DNA from: Sphingomonas sp.
GTDB lineage: Bacteria > Pseudomonadota > Alphaproteobacteria > Sphingomonadales > Sphingomonadaceae
Assembly: GCA_030146605.1 (NCBI GenBank)
Contig: JASLBO010000256.1
Coordinates: 1-9,663, forward strand
Length of the DNA stretch: 9,663 bases
Direction of reading: 5' to 3'
Shown: positions 1-7,645 of the stretch, piece by piece
Layout: every line of letters starts with the position of its first letter
Position numbering within the stretch: the stretch's first letter is position 1
Notes under the pieces: model-generated
The model's input: the letters and a program-made list of their open reading frames with translations, nothing else
Told to the model about the DNA's origin: nothing
Databases searched by the model: none
Translations under genes and position numbers: made by a program

Positions 1-274
1 CGACCAATGCCTGCAGCTCGGGAAAGTCGACCCGGGTCAGGTTGCGCTCCATGTTGCGGATCATTGTCGCCTGGTTCTGGAGCGCCTGGATCTGGTTGTT
101 GATCTGCTGGAGCGCCCGCGCGGCGCTGAGCAGATTCTGCGAATAGTTGGTCGGATCGAACACGGTGAGCTGCGCCGCGGCGGGCGACGCGGTCAGCAGC
201 GCCGCCGACAGCGAGCCGAGCGCGGCGAGACCGAGCGCCGAGGCGATGACGTGCTTCTTCGAGACAGGGGACAT
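1..274 (-). CDS. trbJ: TrbJ (VirB5-like) conjugal transfer protein, 3' part beyond the window
   Basis: This is the first 91 codons of a TrbJ-type periplasmic protein; the rest lies beyond the left edge. TrbJ is the P-type counterpart of VirB5, an exported minor component of the mating pilus and channel. The N-terminus has a basic start (MSPVSKKH), a hydrophobic stretch and an AxA-type cleavage region (ASPAAAQL, residues about 29-36), so it carries a Sec signal peptide. The mature protein begins with the family-typical FDPTNYSQNLLSAARALQQI, followed by a Q/N-rich coiled-coil-like helix (QQINNQIQALQNQATMI). The ATG follows the trbE stop by 5 bases and has a GGAG at 283-286 (minus strand) 8 bases upstream. 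That GGAG runs straight into the trbE TGA, so the two genes are probably translationally coupled. Family identity is recognised by eye and is strong. Confidence 0.93.
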   Translation of the reverse strand, partial: MSPVSKKHVIASALGLAALGSLSAALLTASPAAAQLTVFDPTNYSQNLLSAARALQQINNQIQALQNQATMIRNMERNLTRVDFPELQALV

Positions 275-279
275 GGGCT

Positions 280-2715
280 TCACTCCGGGGACAGGGGTTG
301 GTCGAAGCCGGCCAGCAGGCTCGCTGCCCAGTCGAGGCCGGCGGATTCGAGGAAGCGGGCAGCGAAGGTATGGGCGCCGTGTTCGGCGAGCAGCGCGTCG
401 ATCCGCGCCTGGGTCCCCGCGTCGGAGGCGCCGCACAGAGCAAGCGCGATGCTGCCGAGGCCGAGCTCGAACAGCCGGTTGCCGCGCGCGGATTGCAGAT
501 AATATTGCCGCTTGGGCGTCGCCCGGCTGATCAGCGTGATTTGACGTTCGTTGAGGCCGAAGCGCTGATAGGCGGCCTGCGACTGCGGCTCGGCGGCCCG
601 GTCATTGGGCAGCAGGATACGCTGCGGGCAGCTCTCGATGATTGCCGGCGCGATCGCGCTGTCAGCGATGTCGGCGAGGCTTTGCGTGGCGAAGACTACC
701 GCGACATTCTTCTTGCGCAGCACCTTCAGCCATTCGCGGATGCGTGCGGCGAAAAGCGGATGGTCGAGGAAGATCCAGGCCTCGTCGAGGATCAACAAGG
801 TCGGACGGCCGGTGAAGCGCGCCTCGAGCCGGTGGAACAGATAGGTGAGCACGGGCGCGACCACGCCCGCCTGCCCCATCAACGCCTCTGTCTCGAAGCA
901 TTGCAGGTCCGAGATCGCGAGATCGTCCTCGGCCGCGTCCAGCAACCGGCCAAAGGGACCTTCGAGCGTATAGGGTGCGAGCGCCTGGCGGAGCGCGATC
1001 GACTGGAGCAGCAGCGACAACCCGGTCATCGTGCGCTCGGCCAAGGGTGCCGAGGCGAGGCTGCCGAGCGCGGACCACAAGGCGTCCTTGACCTCGGGCG
1101 TGACCAATACCTTCTCATGGGCGAGCCGGGCCGCAAGCCATTCCACCGCCCAGGCGCGCTCCTCGGCGCGGTCGACCTGGCGCAGCGGCTGGAACGCGAT
1201 CGTGCCGCCCTGGTCGGCGCCGAGCCCCAGCGCATGATGGGCGCCGCCCATCGCCAGCACCGCGGCGCGCGCCGAGAAACCCTTGTCGAAGATATAGATC
1301 TGCGCGTTCGGGTAGCGCCGGAACTGGAGCGCCAGCAGCGCCAGCAGCACCGACTTGCCGGCGCCGGTCGGACCGACGACGAGCATGTGCCCGACATCGC
1401 CGACATGCGTCGACAGCCGGAACGGAGTCGATCCGCCGGTCTCGGCGATCAGCAGCGGCGGACCCTGAAGATGGGAATTGCCCGCGGGACCAGCCCAGAC
1501 GCTCGACAGCGGCATGAGGTGCGCGAGGTTGAGCGTGTGCACCAGCGGCTGGCGGACATTGGCATAGGCGTGCCCCGGCAGGCTCGACAGCCAGGCCTCG
1601 AGCGCATTGACGCCCTCGCGGATCAGCGTGAATCCGAGGCCGTTCACGACCCGCTCGACGGTGCGGACCTTCTCCTCGACCCTCGATCGGTCGGTCTCGG
1701 ACACGGTGATGGTCGTGGTCAGATAGCCGAAGGCGACATGGTCGCCGCCGAGTGCCTGCAGCGCCAGATCGGCATCCATGACCTTGTTGTCGGCGTCGCT
1801 GTCGAGCAGCTGGGCGGGCTGGTTGTACATCACCTCGCGCAGCAAGGCGGTCACCGACTTGCGCTTGTTGAACCACTGGCGGCGTATCCGCGTCAGCGCG
1901 CGGGTCGCTTCCGCCTTGTCGAGCGCGATGAAGCGCGTCATCCACCGATAGGCGAAGTCCTGATGGTTGAGCGCATCGAGCAGACCCGGACGGGTGTGAT
2001 TGGGAAAGCCCAGCACCGTGAGCGTGCGCAGATGCCGGTCGCCGAGCATCGGCTCGAGCCCGCCCGTCACCTCGGTGTCGACCAGCAGGCCGTCGAGATA
2101 CATCGGCGTTTCGGGCACGGCGACGGGGTGCCGGGCGGCCGACACTGTTCCGTGCAAATAGGTCAGGGTCTCGGCGTCATCGAGCGCGCGGACCTCGGGC
2201 ATGAAGCCTGACAACAGGTCGAGCACCCGGTCGGTCTCGGCAACAAAGGCAGCGAGTGCCTGTCGCCAGTCGCGCCCGCCCTCACGCGCGCGGTCGACCA
2301 GCATGCGGCCGGCGGCATCGCTCTGGTCGGCATCGCCCAGGTGCAGCAAGGTCAGGTGAAAGCGGCTTTCGAAGTGCGACCCGGCACGCTCGAAGGCTGT
2401 GCGACGTTCCTGCTCGACCAGCCACGAGGCGGCATCGGGAAAACTGCTCTCGGGATAGCCGAGCGCCTCGCGGCGCTCCGCCTCGAAGAACAGGCACCAG
2501 CCTGAGCCGAGCCGGCGCAGGACATTATTGGCGCGCGCGCAGGCCGAGACCAGCTCCGCCTCGGTCGCGCTTTCGAGGTCAGGCCCGCGAAAGGCCAGGG
2601 TACGCTGGAAGCTGCCGTCCTTGTTGAGGACGACACCCGGCGCGACCAGTGCCGCCCAGGGCAGATGGTCGGCGAGCCGGTCGGCCCGGTCGCGATATTC
2701 GCCGAGCTTCAGCAT
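280..2715 (-). CDS. trbE: TrbE (VirB4 family) conjugal transfer ATPase
   Basis: This 811-residue protein is the VirB4-class ATPase that powers pilus assembly and substrate transport at the inner membrane; the length is normal for TrbE. The N-terminal half (residues about 1-400) is the CagE/TrbE/VirB4 domain. The C-terminal half is a RecA-like motor. Walker A is GPTGAGKS at about residues 448-455 (Lys454), and Walker B is LLILDEAW with Asp644-Glu645. A downstream VVFATQSLADI segment matches the usual VirB4 sensor region. I chose the start at 2715 (MLKLGEYRDRADRL). The frame stays open to 2835, but those extra 40 residues are Arg/Ala-rich and only shadow the trbD coding sequence. The trbE start overlaps the trbD stop by 7 bases. 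A weak AGGGG lies about 8 bases upstream of the ATG. No frameshift or missing key residue is seen. Confidence 0.97.
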   Translation of the reverse strand: MLKLGEYRDRADRLADHLPWAALVAPGVVLNKDGSFQRTLAFRGPDLESATEAELVSACARANNVLRRLGSGWCLFFEAERREALGYPESSFPDAASWLVEQERRTAFERAGSHFESRFHLTLLHLGDADQSDAAGRMLVDRAREGGRDWRQALAAFVAETDRVLDLLSGFMPEVRALDDAETLTYLHGTVSAARHPVAVPETPMYLDGLLVDTEVTGGLEPMLGDRHLRTLTVLGFPNHTRPGLLDALNHQDFAYRWMTRFIALDKAEATRALTRIRRQWFNKRKSVTALLREVMYNQPAQLLDSDADNKVMDADLALQALGGDHVAFGYLTTTITVSETDRSRVEEKVRTVERVVNGLGFTLIREGVNALEAWLSSLPGHAYANVRQPLVHTLNLAHLMPLSSVWAGPAGNSHLQGPPLLIAETGGSTPFRLSTHVGDVGHMLVVGPTGAGKSVLLALLALQFRRYPNAQIYIFDKGFSARAAVLAMGGAHHALGLGADQGGTIAFQPLRQVDRAEERAWAVEWLAARLAHEKVLVTPEVKDALWSALGSLASAPLAERTMTGLSLLLQSIALRQALAPYTLEGPFGRLLDAAEDDLAISDLQCFETEALMGQAGVVAPVLTYLFHRLEARFTGRPTLLILDEAWIFLDHPLFAARIREWLKVLRKKNVAVVFATQSLADIADSAIAPAIIESCPQRILLPNDRAAEPQSQAAYQRFGLNERQITLISRATPKRQYYLQSARGNRLFELGLGSIALALCGASDAGTQARIDALLAEHGAHTFAARFLESAGLDWAASLLAGFDQPLSPE

Positions 2716-2984
2716 GCCAGCCGCCCCTTGTGCCGGAGGTGCCGCAGCGTGACCGCGGCGTAATCGGGATCGCGCCGCGCGGCGAACACCGCCAGCGAAT
2801 GCCCGATCGACCAGAGCGCCAGCCCGGCGAGCCATTGCTGGAGACCGAGCGCGAGGGCTGCTGCCAGCGTACCGGTCAGGATCGCAATCCCGCGCGGCGC
2901 GCCGCCCAGCAATATCGGCTCGGTCAGCGACGGGTGGAGCGGCACCTCGAAGCCGTGCGCGTGCTCTGGCGCGGTGTCAGTCAC
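2709..2984 (-). CDS. trbD: TrbD (VirB3-like) inner-membrane conjugal transfer protein
   Basis: This small 91-residue membrane protein fits VirB3/TrbD, which works with the VirB4 ATPase during pilus biogenesis. After a short hydrophilic start it has the family-like FEVPLHPSLTEPILLGGAPR, then a long hydrophobic region at residues about 31-66 (GIAILTGTLAAALALGLQQW onward) that could make one hairpin or two membrane passes. The C-terminus is basic (RHLRHKGRLAC). The start is GTG at 2984, which overlaps the trbC stop as GTGA; the same frame has no ATG nearby. Ribosome-binding sequence is poor, so translation is probably coupled to trbC. The stop lies just inside trbE. Order trbC-trbD-trbE and the size support the assignment strongly. 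Confidence 0.93.
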   Translation of the reverse strand: MTDTAPEHAHGFEVPLHPSLTEPILLGGAPRGIAILTGTLAAALALGLQQWLAGLALWSIGHSLAVFAARRDPDYAAVTLRHLRHKGRLAC

Positions 2985-3316
2985 GAGAGCAGCGCCCCGC
3001 CGCCAAAGCTGAAGAAGCTGAGGAAGAAGCTCGACGCCGCAAACGCAATCGACAGGCCGAAGACGATCTGGATCAGCCGGCGGAACCCGCCGGCGGTCTC
3101 GCCGAACGCCAGCGTCAGCCCGGTGGTGATGATAATGACCACCGCGACGATCTTGGCGACAGGCCCCTGGACCGAATCGAGCACCTTCTGCAGCGGCTCT
3201 TCCCACGGCATCCCCGAGCCAGCAGCGTGCGCCGCGCCGGCGAGCACGAGTGCGGCAAGCGCGATCGGGAGAGCAGTGGTTGCGTCGCGGAGACGCGGCA
3301 GGACGGCGAAACGCAT
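2981..3316 (-). CDS. trbC: TrbC (VirB2-like) conjugal pilin precursor
   Basis: This 111-residue precursor is the major pilin of the mating pilus. Residues about 1-32 form a signal peptide (basic MRFAVLPRLRD, hydrophobic core LPIALAALVLAGAAHA) with probable cleavage after AHA. Two hydrophobic helices follow: IVAVVIIITTGLTLAFGETA, and IVFGLSIAFAASSFFLSFFS before the GGGALLS end. This layout is typical of VirB2/TrbC pilins, which in RP4 are further trimmed and cyclised. Two in-frame ATGs exist. The one at 3322 makes an ATGA overlap with the trbB stop but lies only 1 base from AGGAG (3324-3328, minus strand). The one at 3316 has the normal 7-base spacing and is preferred. The two starts differ only by Met-Thr. 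Confidence 0.94.
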   Translation of the reverse strand: MRFAVLPRLRDATTALPIALAALVLAGAAHAAGSGMPWEEPLQKVLDSVQGPVAKIVAVVIIITTGLTLAFGETAGGFRRLIQIVFGLSIAFAASSFFLSFFSFGGGALLS

Positions 3317-3318
3317 GG

Positions 3319-4308
3319 TCATTCTCCTGGCATGGGTGAGGGGGCGAGTTCGGTGAGGTGGTAGTTGCCGTCGGGATCGAGCCCCGCGACGCGGGTGACG
3401 GTGTCGAGGCGCCGCGCGAGACCGCGGCCCGAGATGAAGACGATGCAGTCGATCGCCTCGGCAATGAGGTGTCGCGGCACCGTGACCACGGCTTCCTGGG
3501 TGAGCTGCTCGAGACGAAAGAGTGCGGCGGGCGCGCTGTTGGCGTGGACCGTCGCGATGCCGCCGGGATGGCCGGTATTCCATGCCTTGAGCATGTCGAG
3601 CGCCTCGGCGCCGCGGACCTCGCCGACGATGATCCGGTCGGGCCGCAGCCGCAGGGTCGAGCGCACGAGATCGGCGATGCCGACGACGCCGGGGCGGGTG
3701 CGAAGCGCGACTGTGTCGGGAGCGGCGCATTGAAGCTCGCGCGTGTCCTCGATCAGGATGATGCGCTCGTCGAGCGACGCCATTTCGGCGAGCAGCGCGT
3801 TGGCGAGGGTGGTCTTGCCCGAGCTGGTGCCGCCGGCGATGAGGATGTTGCGGCGCGCCAGCACCGCCGCCCGCAAGACTTCGGCACGCTCCGCCGACAT
3901 CAGGCCGTCGGCGACATAGTCGCCGAGCGTATAAAGCCTCGCCGCGGGCTTGCGGATCGCAAAGCAGGGTGCCTGGCTGACCGGAGGCAATATGCCCTCG
4001 AAGCGTTCGCCCGCGCCGTCGCCGTGCGGCGGCAGTTCGGCCGAGACGATGGGCGCGCCGGCATGGACTTCAGTACGGGCATGGCTCGCCACGAGGCGGA
4101 TGATCCGCTCGACCTGTTCCGCCGGAATGCGAATGTCGGTATCGACCCGGCCCTCGCCGAGCAGGTCGAGCCGGAGCGCGCCGTCGGGATTGACCATGAT
4201 CTCGATGACGCGCGGGTCGCCCAGCGCCGCGGCGATGCCGGGGCCCATGGCGGTACGCAGCATTGCGCGGCGCCGGCCGGCGGACTCGGGCGGCACCATG
4301 ACCGTCAC
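3319..4308 (-). CDS. trbB: TrbB (VirB11 family) conjugal transfer ATPase
   Basis: This 329-residue protein is the hexameric VirB11-type traffic ATPase that sits on the cytoplasmic face of the channel. The N-terminal domain (residues about 1-140) includes the family-like [13 protein letters not shown]. Walker A is GGTSSGKT at residues 159-166 (Lys165). It is followed by the Asp-box region [10 protein letters not shown], the Walker B/Glu motif [13 protein letters not shown], and the His-box [13 protein letters not shown], in the order expected for the family. The start is GTG at 4308, overlapping the upstream stop as GTGA, because GGAGG (4316-4320, minus strand) lies 7 bases before it; the alternative ATG at 4299 would be 16 bases away. 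The long open frame upstream of the GTG shadows the CopG-like and traG genes. The protein looks intact. Confidence 0.97.
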   Translation of the reverse strand: MTVMVPPESAGRRRAMLRTAMGPGIAAALGDPRVIEIMVNPDGALRLDLLGEGRVDTDIRIPAEQVERIIRLVASHARTEVHAGAPIVSAELPPHGDGAGERFEGILPPVSQAPCFAIRKPAARLYTLGDYVADGLMSAERAEVLRAAVLARRNILIAGGTSSGKTTLANALLAEMASLDERIILIEDTRELQCAAPDTVALRTRPGVVGIADLVRSTLRLRPDRIIVGEVRGAEALDMLKAWNTGHPGGIATVHANSAPAALFRLEQLTQEAVVTVPRHLIAEAIDCIVFISGRGLARRLDTVTRVAGLDPDGNYHLTELAPSPMPGE

Positions 4309-4697
4309 TGTCCGCCCTCCGGGTCGAGCGTCCGCCTGCCCTCGGCGATCGCCTTGCCGACCTGTCCGACAAAGGCGTGGAAGCGTTCGCGTCCGAGCGC
4401 GCGACCCGCCTTGTCGCCTTCCGGCAGCGGCGGCGTGACGTTGAGCTGGTAGCGTACCGAAAGCGCAAGCGTCTCGAGCAGGACATGGCCGTCGCGCTCG
4501 ATCCGCGCGAGCTGGCTGCTGATCCGGTCGAGCCGGACCTTGAGCAGGTCGTCGACCTCGCGCGCGCCGCGGCGGAGAAAATAGGCGCGCAGCGCATCGG
4601 CAACGATCGCCGACTTGGACCCGCCCGGGCGTGACGCGAGCGCGTCGAGCTGATCGGTGAGATCCTGGTCGAGATAGAGATGATGGCGCGGTTTCAT
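4305..4697 (-). CDS. CopG-family ribbon-helix-helix protein of the tra/trb operon
   Basis: This 130-residue protein begins with a likely ribbon-helix-helix DNA-binding fold. A short beta strand (HHLYLDQDL) is followed by two helices (TDQLDALASR and KSAIVADALRAYFLRRG), with the GGSKSAIV turn typical of CopG/Arc-like proteins. Residues about 50-85 (VDDLLKVRLDRISSQLARIE and on) look like an amphipathic helix or coiled coil that could mediate dimerisation. The C-terminal third has no motif I know. It sits between the coupling protein and VirB11 genes, 8 bases after the traG stop and overlapping trbB by 4 bases. CopG-like genes are known at this position in related alphaproteobacterial transfer operons. 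A local regulator or a DNA-binding accessory factor for transfer are both possible; the sequence does not decide between them. Confidence 0.88.
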   Translation of the reverse strand: MKPRHHLYLDQDLTDQLDALASRPGGSKSAIVADALRAYFLRRGAREVDDLLKVRLDRISSQLARIERDGHVLLETLALSVRYQLNVTPPLPEGDKAGRALGRERFHAFVGQVGKAIAEGRRTLDPEGGQ

Positions 4698-4705
4698 AAG
4701 CGCGC

Positions 4706-6796
4706 TCAGAAGCTCGGCACGAGGTCGTCGTCGCGACCCCCGCCTTCGTTGAGCGCATGGGCACGGATGATGTCGCGGTTACCGATCGCCCGGTCCATCG
4801 CGCGCCGGTCGGACGCATCATCGTCGTCCTCGTCGCCGAAACCGAGCGGATCAGCGGACACCGGCACGGACGGCGCGGGCGCTTCTTCGGCCAGACCGGG
4901 ATGACGTTCCTGCTGGACGCCGCCTTCCCCGCCCGCAACGGCCGCAGGCGCTGCGTCAGCGCTTTCCTCCGCCGCCGGCTGCTCGCTCTCGTCCGCGGCA
5001 CCCGCTTCCGGCAAATCGGCGAGCAGGCGAATGTCGGTCTCGCTCGCCGCCTTTCCCCAGTCATCGTCCACATGCGGCGGGCAATCGGCATGGCGCCCGT
5101 CGATGACGGCCGGCGGCGGCATGACGCGCGCGCGGAAGCGGCGGTCCTGATAGTAACGCAGCTTCTCCGCCCGGATCGGCGCCAGACCGGAGATGAGGAC
5201 GAGCGCCTCGTCGGCGGGCAGCTGCATGACTTCGCCGGGCGTCAGCAGCGGACGCGCTGTCTCCTGGCGACTGACCATGACATGGGCCAGCCAGGGCGCG
5301 AGCCGGTGGCCGGCATAGTTGCGCATCGCGCGCTGCTCGGTAGCGGTGCCGAGCGCGTCCGAAAGCCGCTTCGCGGTGCGCTCGTCATTGGTCGCAAACG
5401 CGATGCGGACGTGGCAATTGTCGAGGATGGCGTTGTTCTCGCCGTACGCCTTGGAGATCTGGTTGAGCGACTGCGCGATCAGGCAGGCGCGGATGCCGTA
5501 GCCGGCCATGAAGGCGAGCGCGGTCTCGAAAAAGTCGAGGCGGCCGAGTGCCGGGAATTCGTCCAGCATCATCAGCAGCTGCCGCCGCGAACCCTTGCCA
5601 TCGGCCTCGAGCCGCTCGGTGAGCCGGCGGCCGATCTGGTTGAGGATCAGCCGCACCAGCGGCTTGGTGCGCGAGATGTCGGAAGGCGGGATGACGAGAT
5701 AGAGCGAGACCGGATGCGCCGACCCGACAAGGTCGGCGATCCGCCAGTCGCAGGTCGTGGTGGCCAGCGCGACGGTCGGATCCCGGTAGAGGCCGAGGAA
5801 CGACATCGCAGTCGACAGCACGCCCGAGCGCTCATTGGCCGACTTGTTGAGCAGCTCGCGCGCGGCGGAGGCGACCACCGGATGCGCGCGCGGCGCCTCC
5901 GGGGTTCCCAGATGGTTGGTCGCCATCATCCGCTTCAGCGTGTCGATGAACGAGCGCTGCGGATCGGACAGGAAGGTCGCCACACGGGCGAGCGTCTTCT
6001 CTTCCTCCGCGTAGAGAACATGGAGGATCGCGCCGACCAGCAGCGAGTGGCTGGTCTTTTCCCAGTGCGAGCGCCGCTCGAGCGCCCCTTCCGGATCGAC
6101 GAGGATATCGGCGATATTCTGGACGTCGCGGACCTCGTGCTCGCCGCGCCGCACCTCGAGCAGGGGATTGTAGCGCGCCGAGCACGGATCCGTCGGGTTC
6201 AGCATCAGGCAGTGCGAGAAGAGCGAGCGCCAGCCGGCCGTCAGCTGCCAGTTCTCGCCCTTGATGTCGTGAATGACCGCCGAGCCGGTCCAGCTGAGCA
6301 AGGTCGGCACGACGAGACCGACGCCCTTGCCCGAACGCGTCGGCGCGAAGGCCATGACATGCTCCGGACCGTCATGGCGCAGATCGCGACCGCCGAGATG
6401 TCCCAGAAAAATCCCGGCATCGCGGAACAGCCCGGCGGCGCGGATCTCGCGCGCGGTCGCCCAGCGCGCCGAACCATAAGTTGTGACGTTGCGACTGTAC
6501 CGCGAGCGCCATAGCGAGCCGGCAACGGCCGCACCGCAGCCAAGGAAGCCGCTCGTGGCGGCCAGCGTGCCGGCCTTGTCGAAGACGTGCGGCGCATAGG
6601 CGTCGAAGTGAAACCACCAGCCGAACAGCGCCCATGGCCGATAGAAGCGGTGACCCTCGACCATGAACCATGCCGGTCCGAGCTCGGGCTGGTAACCGAG
6701 CATCGCCGCGGCCCACTGCGTCGCCGCCCACACGCCCAGCACCACGATCGCGAACACGATCAGGATCTGGCCGAGGAGAAGCTTGGTCGGGGTCAT
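4706..6796 (-). CDS. traG: TraG/VirD4 type IV coupling protein
   Basis: This 696-residue inner-membrane ATPase would couple the relaxase-DNA complex to the secretion channel. The N-terminus has two membrane segments, residues about 5-34 (LLLGQILIVFAIVVLGVWAA) and about 74-95 (GTLAATSGFLGCGAAVAGSL), with a short periplasmic loop between them. The cytoplasmic TraD/TraG nucleotide-binding domain carries Walker A APTRSGKG (Lys157) and Walker B LLMMLDEFPAL (Asp412-Glu413). The tail from about residue 590 is rich in Ala, Glu and Pro and has an acidic run (GDEDDDDASD) near residue 655; such tails often contact substrate or accessory proteins. The ATG at 6796 is the first good start, with a weak GAGG 5 bases upstream. 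It is the first gene of the visible operon. The relaxase genes that usually lie upstream are absent from this window. Confidence 0.97.
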   Translation of the reverse strand: MTPTKLLLGQILIVFAIVVLGVWAATQWAAAMLGYQPELGPAWFMVEGHRFYRPWALFGWWFHFDAYAPHVFDKAGTLAATSGFLGCGAAVAGSLWRSRYSRNVTTYGSARWATAREIRAAGLFRDAGIFLGHLGGRDLRHDGPEHVMAFAPTRSGKGVGLVVPTLLSWTGSAVIHDIKGENWQLTAGWRSLFSHCLMLNPTDPCSARYNPLLEVRRGEHEVRDVQNIADILVDPEGALERRSHWEKTSHSLLVGAILHVLYAEEEKTLARVATFLSDPQRSFIDTLKRMMATNHLGTPEAPRAHPVVASAARELLNKSANERSGVLSTAMSFLGLYRDPTVALATTTCDWRIADLVGSAHPVSLYLVIPPSDISRTKPLVRLILNQIGRRLTERLEADGKGSRRQLLMMLDEFPALGRLDFFETALAFMAGYGIRACLIAQSLNQISKAYGENNAILDNCHVRIAFATNDERTAKRLSDALGTATEQRAMRNYAGHRLAPWLAHVMVSRQETARPLLTPGEVMQLPADEALVLISGLAPIRAEKLRYYQDRRFRARVMPPPAVIDGRHADCPPHVDDDWGKAASETDIRLLADLPEAGAADESEQPAAEESADAAPAAVAGGEGGVQQERHPGLAEEAPAPSVPVSADPLGFGDEDDDDASDRRAMDRAIGNRDIIRAHALNEGGGRDDDLVPSF

Positions 6797-6969
6797 TCGC
6801 GCCTCGCGATGCGGCGCGATCGCGCGCCGGCTACGAGGTCATTGATGATCCAGGGACCGAAAAACGCTTACGGCCTTTATCTACGCCCTTGCCCGCTCTC
6901 GCCCGACGCAACGCTGCCATACGACGTGCGGCGGCGCGGGAGGCAGCCCGGAGGCCTCTGCGGCCGAGA
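6797..6969. other. Junction region upstream of traG
   Basis: This stretch separates the traG start from the point where oxidoreductase homology begins. It has short open frames on both strands, such as a minus-strand frame ending at 6831 and a plus-strand frame running into the oxidoreductase fragment, but I recognise no protein in them. A 12-bp perfect palindrome (GCGCGATCGCGC, 6814-6825) lies 18 bases upstream of traG and could be an operator or chance in GC-rich DNA. I could not find a convincing promoter for traG here. The region is a plausible recombination breakpoint between the transfer module and accessory DNA. Confidence 0.45.
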
Positions 6970-7395
6970 TCTGAAGATCCGCTCATACAGGAGCAGATCG
7001 CGTTGCTGCTCAACGCGGACCTGCTCGCAGTCATTCATCCAAACTGCTGGGGTGCGCCGCCGGCGATGATGAAAGGCTGGATGGAACGCGTGTTCGCGCC
7101 GAATGCCGCATACGCTTTCGCGAAAGGCGCAGATGACGGCAAGGCACCGCTGGGTTTACTTAAAAACAAGCGAGCGCTTGTTTTCAATACGAGCAACACC
7201 ACGCTCGAGCGCGAATCCCAGACGTTCGGCGATCCGCTGGAGCGAATATGGCGTGATTGCCTGTTCGAATATTGCGGCATCAGCACCGTTCGAAGAATAG
7301 TTTACGGCGTCGTTGCGACGAGTTTGGAAGACGAGAGACTCGCGTGGATACGCAATACCGCTGTGCAGGCCGAAGGCTTGGCTCAAGACGTATGA
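6970..7395 (+). pseudogene. 5'-truncated flavodoxin-fold NAD(P)H:quinone oxidoreductase
   Basis: About 140 residues of a Flavodoxin_2-family NAD(P)H dehydrogenase (quinone) remain. From EDPLIQEQIALLLNADLLAV onward the order of motifs is that of the family: the cofactor loop HPNCWGAPPA, then MKGWMERVFAPNAAYAF, the GLLKNKRALVFNTSNT strand, FGDPLERIWRDC and FEYCGI. What is missing is the N-terminal part: the first beta strand and its flavin-binding loop (the AHPxP-type motif), roughly 55-65 residues. The frame remains open upstream of 6970, but that sequence has no family resemblance and no good start codon with a ribosome-binding site. In the cofactor loop the usual P-x-W-W is P-N-C-W, a change that would fit relaxed selection. 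Local base composition around 7150-7320 is less GC-rich than its neighbours. It is probably non-functional. A translated hybrid from a TTG near 6889 cannot be excluded. Confidence 0.75.
7163..7184. repeat. Perfect 10-bp inverted repeat with 2-bp spacer
   Basis: The left arm AAAACAAGCG (7163-7172), AG spacer and right arm CGCTTGTTTT (7175-7184) are exactly complementary. The site lies inside the truncated oxidoreductase, across codons for a conserved segment (LLKNKRALVF), so coding constraint may explain it. It also resembles a dimeric-repressor operator. The significance is uncertain. Confidence 0.5.
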
Positions 7396-7619
7396 CAACG
7401 CAGCGTTAGCGTCCGTGTTGACCGTCTCGTTGCTGGCTACTTCAGGCCCGGTTCGCTCGGCCGGCACCGGGTTGTGTAGGCATTCGCGGCTTGAGCGTCT
7501 GATGCCAGTGCGTCGCTCCTGGTAGTGGATGAGGTTGGCCGCCAGCAGCCACCAGCCGCCAAGTTAACGAGGGATCAGTCTCGGCAATACCGCACCCGGA
7601 CCAGCGCGTGTCGGCAGGG
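7396..7619. other. Intergenic region between oxidoreductase remnant and tetR
   Basis: No gene is supported here on either strand; frames are short and interrupted. The only clear structure is the stem-loop at its right end, described separately. The two flanking genes converge on this region, so it probably holds only their 3' ends and decayed sequence. Confidence 0.4.
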
Positions 7620-7645
7620 TCAGTCTGCGCCGCGTGACCCTGCCG
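7612..7645 (-). terminator. Stem-loop at the 3' end of the tetR gene
   Basis: Arms CGGCAGGGTCA (7612-7622) and TGACCCTGCCG (7635-7645) form a perfect 11-bp GC-rich stem with a 12-base loop. The stem covers the last codons and the TGA of the TetR gene. No T-tract follows on either strand, so it is not a classical intrinsic terminator. It may still stop or stabilise converging transcripts. Confidence 0.5.

Noticed and set aside
298..2211. Long plus-strand open frame (637 codons) opposite trbE
   Set aside because: It is antisense to a clearly recognisable VirB4 ATPase, has a Gln/Arg/Glu-rich shadow composition and no known motif; such frames are common in high-GC DNA.
3358..4452. Plus-strand open frame (364 codons) opposite trbB
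   Set aside because: It is antisense to an intact VirB11 ATPase with all motifs; the composition is that of a shadow.
4757..6514. Long plus-strand open frame (585 codons) opposite traG
   Set aside because: It mirrors the codon structure of traG and has no domain or ribosome-binding site; it is a shadow frame.
6831..7034. Minus-strand frame of 67 codons ending 34 bases before traG, considered as the tail of an upstream transfer gene
   Set aside because: It overlaps the recognisable oxidoreductase fragment on the other strand and shows no relaxase-like or other known motif.
7442..7619. Minus-strand peptide stretches between 7442 and 7566 considered as a transposase remnant
   Set aside because: No DDE motif, terminal inverted repeats or recognisable transposase family signature could be found.
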